DNA of 5,220 bases from Oscillospiraceae bacterium (GCA_031266295.1 JAISBH010000315.1:1-5220), one strand, 5' to 3'; positions 1 to 5,220 are shown, numbered from the stretch's first letter. Notes: generated by a model from the letters alone, not told the origin. Numbers and translations are program-made.

Positions 1-55
1 GACAACCCTCATCGCCCCCCTAGGGGGAGATGTCGCCGCAGCGACAGAGGGGGTT
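1..55 (-). repeat. Dispersed GC-rich hairpin repeat, inverted copy
   Basis: This stretch is the reverse complement of the repeat core found three times at 4840-5086. It matches the second and third copies without a mismatch over about 55 bases, up to the window edge, so the element may continue further left. Two palindromes are visible: CCCCCTAGGGGG at 16-27, and a 6-bp hairpin, TGTCGC/GCGACA with a CGCA loop, at 31-46. It lies downstream of the dehydrogenase gene, which reads towards it. It has no coding potential of its own and no T-tract, so a classical terminator is not shown. Confidence 0.85.
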
Positions 56-67
56 CTCCGGGGGAGG

Positions 68-97
68 TCGGGAAGGGGACGTCAGTCCCCTTCCCGA
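68..97. repeat. 13-bp perfect hairpin holding the egsA stop codon
   Basis: Bases 68-80 are perfectly complementary to 85-97, with the four-base loop GTCA at 81-84. On the minus strand the TGA stop of the dehydrogenase gene (84-82) sits in that loop. There is no T-run on either side, so this is not a standard intrinsic terminator. It could stabilise the 3' end of the mRNA or simply be part of the neighbouring repeat. Confidence 0.75.
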
Positions 98-1515
98 AGG
101 CGCGGATGCGCCGCGTCGCCGCAGCGACAGAGGGGGCGGTCCCCATCACCCAGCGCCAACGCCGCCGCTAATTCCGCAAACTCGCTCTCATAGCCTAAGT
201 CCCATATTAGGCTGCTCGTTAGGTACTTGTCGCGTATGACCCGCGAACCGATGTACGCGCCGCGAGTATCCGCCGCGCTGACGCCCAGATCACTCGGCGT
301 CGCTGACATGCCTAGCTTGCGCATCAGACCTATCAATTCGCCGGCGTCGGGCAGTTCTTCATCAATTATCGACAAAATCTCCGGCCAGCGTTCCACTATG
401 CAGCTTATACGCTTCTCGTGCCTAACCGGATCGTTCTGAAAACCCTCGCCATTCACCGCGCTTATCACCGAATCTGCCGTGCGTCCGAATATCCCGCGCA
501 TCCGCGCCTCCCACGCCTCCTCGTCAAACGCCTTGATCACCGCGCACGCGTACGCCTTGTCCGGCGTTTTTGTACGCAACCTATCAATCAAACGCAGCGT
601 CAGCGCCGTGCCCACTCCGCATTGCACGCCATGCAGCGCGGAGTCTTCCCCGCGCTCCAACGCCATCATCTCCCACATATGCGAGAAATAATGCTCCAGT
701 CCCGACGCCGGTCTTGATATCTTCGCGAAACTCATCGCGACCCCCGACAACACCAGTCCCTCCGCCACCGCGCCGACCGCTTCCGCTTCACGCCGCACCA
801 ACCCCTCCGCCGATTCAACGCACCTGCGCAGCGACCTCCTCATCAGCCCCGCCACGTTTTCGCAGTAATATTCCCCCGTCACAATGTGAGATATCCTCCA
901 CTCGCAAATGGCGACATACTTGGCCAGCATGTCGCCCAGTCCCGCCAGCAGCATCTCCATCGGTGCGCGCCTCATTACCTCCGTGTCGCATATAATAGCG
1001 GCGGGACACTCATTATATAACGATACCTTTATCCTGTCGCGGATCATCGACGAAGAGTTTGACGCGTAACCATCCATCGACGGCGCTGTTCCCACTGCTA
1101 TCGACGGAACGCCCGCCGCGTGCGCCAGTACCTTGCAGCAATCGTTGATCACCCCAGAACCGACGGCTATCACGCTGTCGCACGACGAATCATAAGCCAT
1201 CGTCAGCGCGCCTACCGCGCGCTCATCCGGCTCTATCTTTCCCTTTCGTCCAGGGAATACAAACAGGCTGTGCGATATCCCTGCCGAATCTAGAATCCCC
1301 GTTACGCGCTTGCCCGCCACTTCGTATGTGTTTTCGTCGCACACTACGAACGGCTTGGTTTTCCCCAACGCACCTAGAGCCTCCGGCGCCGCTTGGATCA
1401 CACCTGGCCCTATCCTCAAGAACCGAAGCGCAGCCGCGTGCTCGCGCCCGCAGCCGCAGTCAGCGCCATCCACTCTAATCAGTGTCTCCAAGTCCGCGCC
1501 CGCGAAATCGATCAT
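82..1515 (-). CDS. egsA: sn-glycerol-1-phosphate dehydrogenase (EgsA/AraM family)
   Basis: Predicted cytosolic NAD(P)H-dependent enzyme that reduces dihydroxyacetone phosphate to sn-glycerol 1-phosphate, the backbone of archaeal-type ether lipids. AraM does this in some Firmicutes. It has the iron-containing/glycerol dehydrogenase fold. An N-terminal DCGCGREH patch (residues 19-26), as I recall it from clostridial members, is followed by the nucleotide-binding AVGSGVIND (117-125) and GTAPSMDGYAS (142-152). Likely metal ligands are D195 (GLGD), H275 (in GLEHYFSH) and H295 (LHGVQCGVG); their spacing fits the family. I chose ATG 1515 (477 aa) over TTG 1539 because AGGATGTGA (1528-1520) lies 7 bases upstream of the ATG, and would lie inside the gene if TTG were used. 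The final residues, about 461-477 (PLCRCGDAAHPRLREGD), are encoded by repeat DNA and look like a late extension. Family assignment is strong. The exact substrate is less sure, because related polyol dehydrogenases share the fold. Confidence 0.9.
   Translation of the reverse strand: MIDFAGADLETLIRVDGADCGCGREHAAALRFLRIGPGVIQAAPEALGALGKTKPFVVCDENTYEVAGKRVTGILDSAGISHSLFVFPGRKGKIEPDERAVGALTMAYDSSCDSVIAVGSGVINDCCKVLAHAAGVPSIAVGTAPSMDGYASNSSSMIRDRIKVSLYNECPAAIICDTEVMRRAPMEMLLAGLGDMLAKYVAICEWRISHIVTGEYYCENVAGLMRRSLRRCVESAEGLVRREAEAVGAVAEGLVLSGVAMSFAKISRPASGLEHYFSHMWEMMALERGEDSALHGVQCGVGTALTLRLIDRLRTKTPDKAYACAVIKAFDEEAWEARMRGIFGRTADSVISAVNGEGFQNDPVRHEKRISCIVERWPEILSIIDEELPDAGELIGLMRKLGMSATPSDLGVSAADTRGAYIGSRVIRDKYLTSSLIWDLGYESEFAELAAALALGDGDRPLCRCGDAAHPRLREGD
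115..136 (-). repeat. Partial copy of the hairpin repeat inside egsA 3' end
   Basis: These 22 bases are identical to bases 32-53 of the full copy at the left edge: the GTCGC/GCGAC hairpin followed by the G-run. The copy lies within the last codons of the dehydrogenase gene and encodes residues PLCRCGD of its C-terminal tail. The rest of the repeat core is missing here. Confidence 0.8.
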
Positions 1516-1578
1516 GCTGTCACATCCTAACAATACCAAATCATTACACAGAGTACCGGATACTCGCTCACGACTAAT

Positions 1579-1607
1579 AAAAAAGGAGCGCCGCCGAAGG
1601 CGACGCT
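1579..1607 (-). terminator. Intrinsic terminator of the upstream RNA unit
   Basis: Read on the minus strand, AGCGTCGCC (1607-1599) pairs with GGCGGCGCT (1595-1587) around a TTC loop. This gives nine base pairs, one of them G-U. CC and six T (1584-1579) follow directly. There is no T-run on the plus-strand side, so the direction is minus. It ends the transcript begun at the promoter 1837-1809, about 64 bases before the dehydrogenase start codon. Confidence 0.85.
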
Positions 1608-1802
1608 GACGATTCCCAGAATGCCGTCCACGACGGATTTTTCACCCGCCTCCTCGGCAGGTTGGTGCCCTGCGTCCGTTTTCTGCCGTCCCCTGGCCGA
1701 CCGCATGCAGTGGGGGGCATGGCATCCGCGAATCGACTCGAACTCCAGTAATCGAAATGTGGGTAAAATACGCCGTTCGCGTACACCCCAGGAATCTCCG
1801 AT
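1579..1802 (-). ncRNA. Candidate structured non-coding RNA, family not identified
   Basis: This is a transcript of about 224 nt framed by its own promoter (1837-1809) and intrinsic terminator (1607-1579), with no credible reading frame. The ends close in a 14-bp stem, 1796-1783 with 1611-1624, five of the pairs being G-U or U-G; the terminator hairpin begins three bases after it. Inside I see hairpins at 1783-1769 (UACGC/GCGUA), 1729-1708 (CAUGC/GCAUG around a C-rich loop), 1673-1657 (GCAGG/CCUGC) and 1636-1624 (CCGUC/GACGG). There is also a long-range pairing of UUUUACCC (1768-1761) with GGGUGAAAA (1647-1639, one bulged G). The first hairpin and the 1636-1624 hairpin compete with the inner end of the closing stem. 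A C-run near 1715 could pair with AGGGG near 1690 as a pseudoknot. Size and architecture resemble stand-alone regulatory RNAs such as 6S or the raiA motif, but I cannot match a consensus from memory. It might instead be a leader of egsA. Confidence 0.7.
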
Positions 1803-1808
1803 AGGGTT

Positions 1809-1837
1809 ATTATATCGTTCTTTGGGGTGAACGTCAA
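1809..1837 (-). promoter_or_regulatory. Sigma-A promoter for the structured RNA
   Basis: On the minus strand, TTGACG (1837-1832) and a perfect TATAAT (1814-1809) are separated by exactly 17 bases, which predicts a start near 1802. No Shine-Dalgarno sequence with an open frame follows closely. It lies 65 bases past the lonB stop codon, and no strong terminator is visible between them, so some lonB read-through is possible. Confidence 0.85.
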
Positions 1838-1902
1838 CTGTTTTGTTGTATTCAGATGACAGCTAGCTTACGCAGCGCCGAATCCGCGCAGAGTACGCCG
1901 GG

Positions 1903-3567
1903 TTAATCAGCCGCTCTCGCCGCCAGCGGCTCTAGCGGGAGTATCTTGTCACTGGTAATAGGCGCGCTGCCCGCGTCGACCAGCATGAACCCGATCGCCT
2001 CTACCAGCGTGTCAACCGGCCTCACCTCAATGCCCATGTCCTTGAAGCGCGACTGCCAGTTCGCGCGGGGGATTAGCACGCGCTTCAGCCCGGCGCGCCT
2101 GGCCGCCTCTATCTTCGCGGGAACGCCGCCGACCGGCTTGACCTCGCCGCGCACGGTAACCTCGCCGGTCAGCGCGGTCGCGCCGTCAGCCTCGACCCCC
2201 GTCAGCGCAGAGCAGGCCGCCACAGCCATAGCCACGCCGGCGCTAGGCCCGTCCACCGGCTGACCGCCAGGGAAGTTGATGTGCAGGTCAGTCATCGGCC
2301 CGCCGTAACCCAGCCTTCGCAGTAGCGTAGCGACATTCTCGGCAGAGCCTCTCGCGGTAGACTTGCGGCGCATCCGGTGGCCGTCGCCGCCCAGTTCCTC
2401 CTCCTCGACGATACCGGTTACTGTCACTTTGCCCATTCCCGGCACCGCCACGGCCTCTATCTCCATAACAGCGCCTTGGTGCGAACCGTATACGGCCAGC
2501 CCGTGGACGCATCCGACCTCCGGGACGGATCGCGCCGTTTGATCAGGCCGCGGCTGGAAATGACTGCTGTCCGCGACCCACTCAATGTCGCTGGACATGA
2601 TCGTCATCCGGTGCTCCAATTGAGCGAGTCCCGCGGCCATCTGAACGATATTGACGGCGTCGCGGCCGCAGGAGGCATAGCGTCCTACCAGATCAGCCTG
2701 CTCTTCACCCATATCATAACCGGCGCGCTTGGCCGCGCCCGCCGCGATCTTGGATACCTCGTCCGGCTCCAGCGCGCGGAAGTATATCTCCATGCACCGC
2801 GAGCGCAGCGCGGGTGGTAGGTTCTCCGGTCCCCGAGTCGTCGCGCCAATCAAGCGGAAATCGGCGGGCATACCCTTCTTGAATATCTCGTGGATGTAGC
2901 GGGGCGTCGTCGTGTCCTCGGGATTGTAATACGCGGACTCAAAACTGACCTTGCGATCCTCAAGCACCTTAAGCAATTTGTTCATTTGAGTGGGATGCAG
3001 TTCGCCTATCTCGTCCAGGAACAGCACGCCGCCGTGCGCGCGAGTAACCGCGCCGGGTTTGGGCTGCGGGATGCCCTGCACGCCCAGAGGGCCGGCTCCC
3101 TGATAGATGGGATCGTGCACGCTACCCAGCAGCGGATCGGCTATCGCGCGCTCGTCGAAGCGCACGCAGGTAGCGTCCATTTCGATGAACGGCGCGTCGG
3201 GCCTGAACGGCGTGCTGAGGCTCTGCTTAGCGGACTCCAGCGCGAGCCGGGCGGCGCAGGTCTTGCCGACTCCCGGCGGGCCATAGATGATGACATGCTG
3301 AGGGTTAGGCCCGTGGAGCAGCACCTTCAGTGCCTTGACGCCCTCCTGCTGGCCGATGATATCCTCGAACTTCACTGGGCGGACACGCTCGCTCAATGGT
3401 TCCGACAGATGGATGCCGCGCATTTTCAACAGCTTATCCATCTCCTTGCTGCCCTCGCGTTTCGCGGCGGGCTGCGCCTTGCGCTGATTGCGCAATTGAG
3501 TAAAGAAGTATACGCCTATCACGCCTGTCACGGCCAACTGGATGACAAGCAATACGGTGCCGATCAT
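1903..3567 (-). CDS. lonB: ATP-dependent protease LonB (sporulation-type Lon)
   Basis: Membrane-anchored AAA+ serine protease that unfolds and degrades proteins. In Bacillus subtilis LonB is made in the forespore. Residues about 4-23 form a transmembrane segment, followed by a basic linker. The ATPase domain has Walker A GPPGVGKT (96-103), Walker B VLFLDE (181-186), the sensor-like IGATTR (240-245) and an arginine pair in RSRC (255-258). The C-terminal Lon protease domain has the catalytic serine in DGPSAG (S442) and the partner lysine in GGVPAK (K485). At 554 aa it is almost the length of B. subtilis LonB, and it lacks the large N-terminal domain of LonA. The motifs PNPQHVI and GSVHDPIYQGAG are those I recall from LonB. 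The start is fixed by a perfect AGGAGG (3580-3575) seven bases upstream. It is divergent from cysK, and no lonC or lonA gene is adjacent. All catalytic residues appear intact. Confidence 0.96.
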   Translation of the reverse strand: MIGTVLLVIQLAVTGVIGVYFFTQLRNQRKAQPAAKREGSKEMDKLLKMRGIHLSEPLSERVRPVKFEDIIGQQEGVKALKVLLHGPNPQHVIIYGPPGVGKTCAARLALESAKQSLSTPFRPDAPFIEMDATCVRFDERAIADPLLGSVHDPIYQGAGPLGVQGIPQPKPGAVTRAHGGVLFLDEIGELHPTQMNKLLKVLEDRKVSFESAYYNPEDTTTPRYIHEIFKKGMPADFRLIGATTRGPENLPPALRSRCMEIYFRALEPDEVSKIAAGAAKRAGYDMGEEQADLVGRYASCGRDAVNIVQMAAGLAQLEHRMTIMSSDIEWVADSSHFQPRPDQTARSVPEVGCVHGLAVYGSHQGAVMEIEAVAVPGMGKVTVTGIVEEEELGGDGHRMRRKSTARGSAENVATLLRRLGYGGPMTDLHINFPGGQPVDGPSAGVAMAVAACSALTGVEADGATALTGEVTVRGEVKPVGGVPAKIEAARRAGLKRVLIPRANWQSRFKDMGIEVRPVDTLVEAIGFMLVDAGSAPITSDKILPLEPLAARAAD

Positions 3568-3624
3568 TTGTTTCCCTCCTTCAGACGACCAACCAGATAC
3601 TAACCAACCAAACGTTCGCTCTTA

Positions 3625-3653
3625 TATCATGCCCCGACGGAATCGCGGATATT
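3625..3653 (-). promoter_or_regulatory. Possible sporulation-sigma promoter of lonB
   Basis: On the minus strand, CATGATA (3631-3625) fits the -10 pattern CATnnTA of forespore sigma factors (sigma-G type). It is preceded, after 17 bases, by AATAT (3653-3649), a partial match to their -35. No convincing sigma-A pair was found in the 200 bases upstream of lonB. The motifs are short and degenerate. B. subtilis lonB is known to be forespore-expressed, which is the main reason to list this. Confidence 0.3.
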
Positions 3654-3763
3654 GTGTGTGCGCGTTAAACAATCATTGCGATCCGGTGAAGTAAATAAGC
3701 CGTATGCAAATCCGCCGCAAGTTATTGTGCACATCCGCTCATGAAAAAAAAGGTATCGCATAG

Positions 3764-3783
3764 GTTGACAAAGTGGAGTCAAC
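3764..3783. promoter_or_regulatory. Inverted repeat over the cysK -35 box, candidate operator
   Basis: GTTGAC (3764-3769) and GTCAAC (3778-3783) are perfect inverted half-sites separated by eight bases, and they cover the -35 hexamer of the cysK promoter. A second perfect palindrome, ATGTTAACAT (3792-3801), lies between the -10 box and the expected start. Either could bind a dimeric repressor of cysteine genes. The regulator is not identifiable from this window. Confidence 0.4.
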
Positions 3784-3793
3784 GGAATATCAT
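3765..3793 (+). promoter_or_regulatory. Sigma-A promoter of cysK
   Basis: Perfect TTGACA (3765-3770), 17-base spacer and TATCAT (3788-3793, five of six matches), predicting a start near 3800. This gives a 5' leader of about 68 bases that contains a small hairpin, CGGCG/CGCCG with loop CAAGA (3821-3835). The leader has no T-tract and is too short for a known riboswitch or T-box. Confidence 0.85.
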
Positions 3794-3867
3794 GTTAACA
3801 TATCTCCAAAGTAGGAAATGCGGCGCAAGACGCCGTAAGCGACGAGCGGAAAGCGAGGGATAACACA

Positions 3868-4797
3868 ATGGCTAATATCTATCAGAACATCACCGATTTG
3901 ATCGGCGGGACGCCGCTGCTTAAGCTGAACGGCGTTGAGAAGGCGGAGGGCGTAAAGGCCTCTATTCTCGCGAAGCTGGAGTACTTCAACCCAGCGGGCA
4001 GCGTAAAGGATCGCATAGCGAAGGCGATGATCGAGGACGCCGAGCGTAGCGGCAAGCTCAAGCCCGGGGCGCTGATAATCGAGCCGACCAGCGGCAACAC
4101 GGGGATTGGTTTGGCGGCGGTCGCGGCGGCCAAGGGATACAAGGCGTTGTTTACCATGCCGGAGACGATGAGTGTTGAGCGTCGTAATCTACTCAAGGCG
4201 CTTGGCGCGGAGATCGTGCTGACGGAAGGCGCGAAGGGGATGAAGGGTGCGATCGCGAAGGCGCAGGAACTGGCCGACGCGACGCCGGGCAGTTTTATAC
4301 CCAGTCAGTTTACAAATCCGGCGAACCCGGCTGTGCATAAAGCGACGACGGGACCGGAAATTTGGAATGACGCGGGCGGCAAGGTGGATATATTTGTGTC
4401 TGGCATAGGCACGGGCGGCACGATCACGGGTGCTGGAGAGTATTTGAAGGGCAAGAATCCGAATTTGAAGATTGTGGCGGTAGAACCGAAGGATTCGCCG
4501 GTATTGTCGCAGGGCAAGTCCGGGCCGCACAAGATACAGGGGATAGGCGCGGGGTTTGTGCCGGATGTGTTGAATACGAAGATTTACGATGAGATCATAA
4601 CGGTCAGCAATGACGACTCGTTTGCGACGGGCAAGATTGTGGCGAAGTACGAGGGTGTGCTAGTGGGGATATCGTCGGGTGCGGCGCTATGGGCGGCGCT
4701 GCAGGTTGCGAAGCGTCCTGAGAGCGCGGGCAAGACGATCGTGGTCATCCTGCCGGATACAGGCGAGCGGTATTTATCGACTGCGTTATTCGCCTAA
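3868..4797 (+). CDS. cysK: Cysteine synthase (O-acetylserine sulfhydrylase)
   Basis: Cytosolic PLP enzyme that joins sulfide to O-acetyl-L-serine to give L-cysteine and acetate, the last step of cysteine synthesis. All signatures are present in order: the cofactor lysine K47 in NPAGSVKDR, the substrate loop TSGNTG (74-79), the phosphate-binding GTGGT (181-185), GIGAGFVP (225-232), the pyridine-nitrogen serine region GISSGAA (267-273, probably S270) and PDTGERYLST (296-305). At 309 aa it is full length and ends in the usual RYLSTALFA. This favours CysK over CysM or cystathionine beta-synthase-like relatives. GAGGG (3855-3859) lies eight bases before the ATG. It is monocistronic in this window, with its own promoter at 3765 and repeats downstream. 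No cysE, sulfide transporter or regulator gene is adjacent. Confidence 0.97.
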   Translation: MANIYQNITDLIGGTPLLKLNGVEKAEGVKASILAKLEYFNPAGSVKDRIAKAMIEDAERSGKLKPGALIIEPTSGNTGIGLAAVAAAKGYKALFTMPETMSVERRNLLKALGAEIVLTEGAKGMKGAIAKAQELADATPGSFIPSQFTNPANPAVHKATTGPEIWNDAGGKVDIFVSGIGTGGTITGAGEYLKGKNPNLKIVAVEPKDSPVLSQGKSGPHKIQGIGAGFVPDVLNTKIYDEIITVSNDDSFATGKIVAKYEGVLVGISSGAALWAALQVAKRPESAGKTIVVILPDTGERYLSTALFA

Positions 4798-4828
4798 CGC
4801 AGTATCAGAGTAAAAAGGTCTTAAGCGA

Positions 4829-4864
4829 CAGGGAGGGGAAACCCCCCTCTGCCGCTGCGGCGGC
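4829..4864 (+). other. Two adjacent hairpins after cysK, possible 3' end signal
   Basis: CAGGGAGGGG (4829-4838) pairs with CCCCCCTCTG (4842-4851) around AAA, with a single mismatch and one G-T pair. The hairpin GCCGC/GCGGC with a TGCG loop (4851-4864) follows and shares G4851 with it. These begin about 30 bases after the cysK stop. No T-run follows, so it does not meet the usual terminator definition. It may still stop or protect the transcript, since no other terminator is visible after cysK. Confidence 0.4.
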
Positions 4865-5118
4865 ATCTCCCCCTAGGGGGGCGATGAGGGTTGTCGGTTA
4901 CGTTACGAGATAGAGTATCGGAGCACAACCGGGGAAACCCCCTCTGTCGCTGCGGCGACATCTCCCCCTAGGGGGGCGATGAGGGTTGTCGATTACGCTG
5001 CGGAACAGACTATCGGAGCACAACCGGGGAAACCCCCTCTGTCGCTGCGGCGACATCTCCCCCTAGGGGGGCGATGAGGGTTGTCGGCTACGTTACGAGA
5101 TAGAGTATCGTAGCACAA
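4838..5118 (+). repeat. Tandem array of three 95-bp repeat units
   Basis: Three units repeat with an exact 95-base period: a 56-57 base core (4840-4896, 4936-4991, 5031-5086) followed by a similar 39-base linker. The core runs from AACCCCC to GGTTGTCG and carries a 5-bp hairpin with a TGCG loop plus the palindrome CCCCCTAGGGGG. Cores two and three are identical; core one has an extra C and two paired changes in its hairpin stem. Linkers one and three are nearly the same (TACGTTACGAGATAGAGTATC), while linker two differs at several bases. The last unit loses similarity after 5118. The left edge of the window holds the same core in the opposite orientation. Confidence 0.92.
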
Positions 5119-5203
5119 GTGGTTGGCCGAAACCGACGGCTTGTGCGCAAACGATGGTCCAGGCGAAGCCTGGTCAGGATTCGAAAGGGCGGATAGCCCT
5201 TCG
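5113..5203 (+). repeat. Cluster of three further hairpins at the right edge
   Basis: First hairpin, 5113-5146: outer stem GCACAAG/CTTGTGC (7 bp) and an inner 5-bp stem closing CCGAAA. Second, 5159-5173: CCAGGC/GCCTGG around GAA. Third, 5182-5203: CGAA/TTCG and GGGC/GCCC around GGATA, with one bulged A. The sequence continues as GGGTCCGGGACAGAG, which could be the left arm of a fourth hairpin cut off by the window end. No reading frame is convincing here. It looks like another intergenic repeat type, or the start of a structured RNA. Confidence 0.55.
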
Positions 5204-5220
5204 CAGGGTCCGGGACAGAG

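Noticed and set aside
570..995. Plus-strand 141-aa open frame opposite egsA
   Set aside because: Proline-, alanine- and arginine-rich composition typical of an antisense shadow of a GC-rich gene, overlapping the conserved core of the dehydrogenase.
1515..1539. TTG at 1539 as the egsA start
   Set aside because: The good Shine-Dalgarno match AGGATGTGA lies downstream of this TTG and at the right distance from ATG 1515; no ribosome site was seen before the TTG.
1735..1743. GTTCGAGTC, resembling a tRNA T-loop, in the RNA between lonB and egsA
   Set aside because: No matching acceptor stem, anticodon arm or CCA end can be placed around it. A single T-loop-like word is not enough for tRNA or tmRNA.
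1579..1802. SRP RNA, RNase P RNA, cobalamin or T-box leader as the identity of the RNA
   Set aside because: The GGAAG-type SRP apical loop, the GAGGAAAGTCC core of RNase P and the GGGTGGNACCGCG T-box word are absent. GGCCAGGGGACGGCAG (1702-1687) only loosely recalls the B12 box, and the rest of that riboswitch core is missing.
1574..1837. Minus-strand 87-aa open frame between lonB and egsA
   Set aside because: It would start at the TTG inside the -35 box of a strong promoter, has no ribosome binding site, and runs through the terminator hairpin and T-tract. The protein resembles nothing I recognise.
2890..3603. Plus-strand 237-aa open frame opposite lonB
   Set aside because: It lies wholly antisense to the well-conserved LonB ATPase domain and its own start, and the protein has no recognisable motif. 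Long antisense frames are common in GC-rich genes.
4838..5118. CRISPR array
   Set aside because: Repeats are 56-57 bases, longer than CRISPR repeats, and the 39-base linkers are similar to each other instead of unique. No cas gene is present.

Overview
The window looks like chromosomal DNA of a spore-forming member of the Firmicutes, most likely an uncultured clostridial lineage. This is inferred from the sporulation-type Lon protease (LonB), the clostridial-style glycerol-1-phosphate dehydrogenase, Shine-Dalgarno sequences of Firmicutes type, moderately high GC, and GC-rich hairpin repeats between genes. No phage, plasmid, transposase, CRISPR or tRNA gene is visible.

Layout. At the left edge (1-136) lies an inverted copy of a GC-rich hairpin repeat, a 13-bp hairpin and a partial repeat copy. 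The last two form the 3' end of the first gene. A minus-strand sn-glycerol-1-phosphate dehydrogenase (egsA/araM family) occupies 82-1515. Upstream of it, 1516-1902 has no credible protein gene. It holds a near-consensus sigma-A promoter (minus strand, 1837-1809), about 220 nt of foldable RNA closed by a 14-bp stem, and an intrinsic terminator (1607-1579). I read this as a free-standing structured non-coding RNA, and it is the most interesting object in the window. Next comes lonB on the minus strand (1903-3567), a membrane-anchored AAA+ serine protease. A 300-bp divergent intergenic region (3568-3867) separates it from cysK on the plus strand (3868-4797), which encodes cysteine synthase. cysK has a consensus promoter overlapped by an inverted repeat. 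The right end (4798-5220) has no gene. It carries three tandem 95-bp units of the repeat seen at the left edge, then a different run of three hairpins cut by the window end.

How the parts relate. The three proteins do not form a pathway: one makes the glycerol-1-phosphate backbone of archaeal-type lipids, one degrades proteins (probably in sporulation), and one makes cysteine. egsA and lonB share a strand but are separated by the RNA unit with its own promoter and terminator, and cysK is divergent. The clearest novel signals are the RNA at 1579-1802, the repeat family with a compensatory base-pair change between copies, and the repeat-derived C-terminus of the dehydrogenase.
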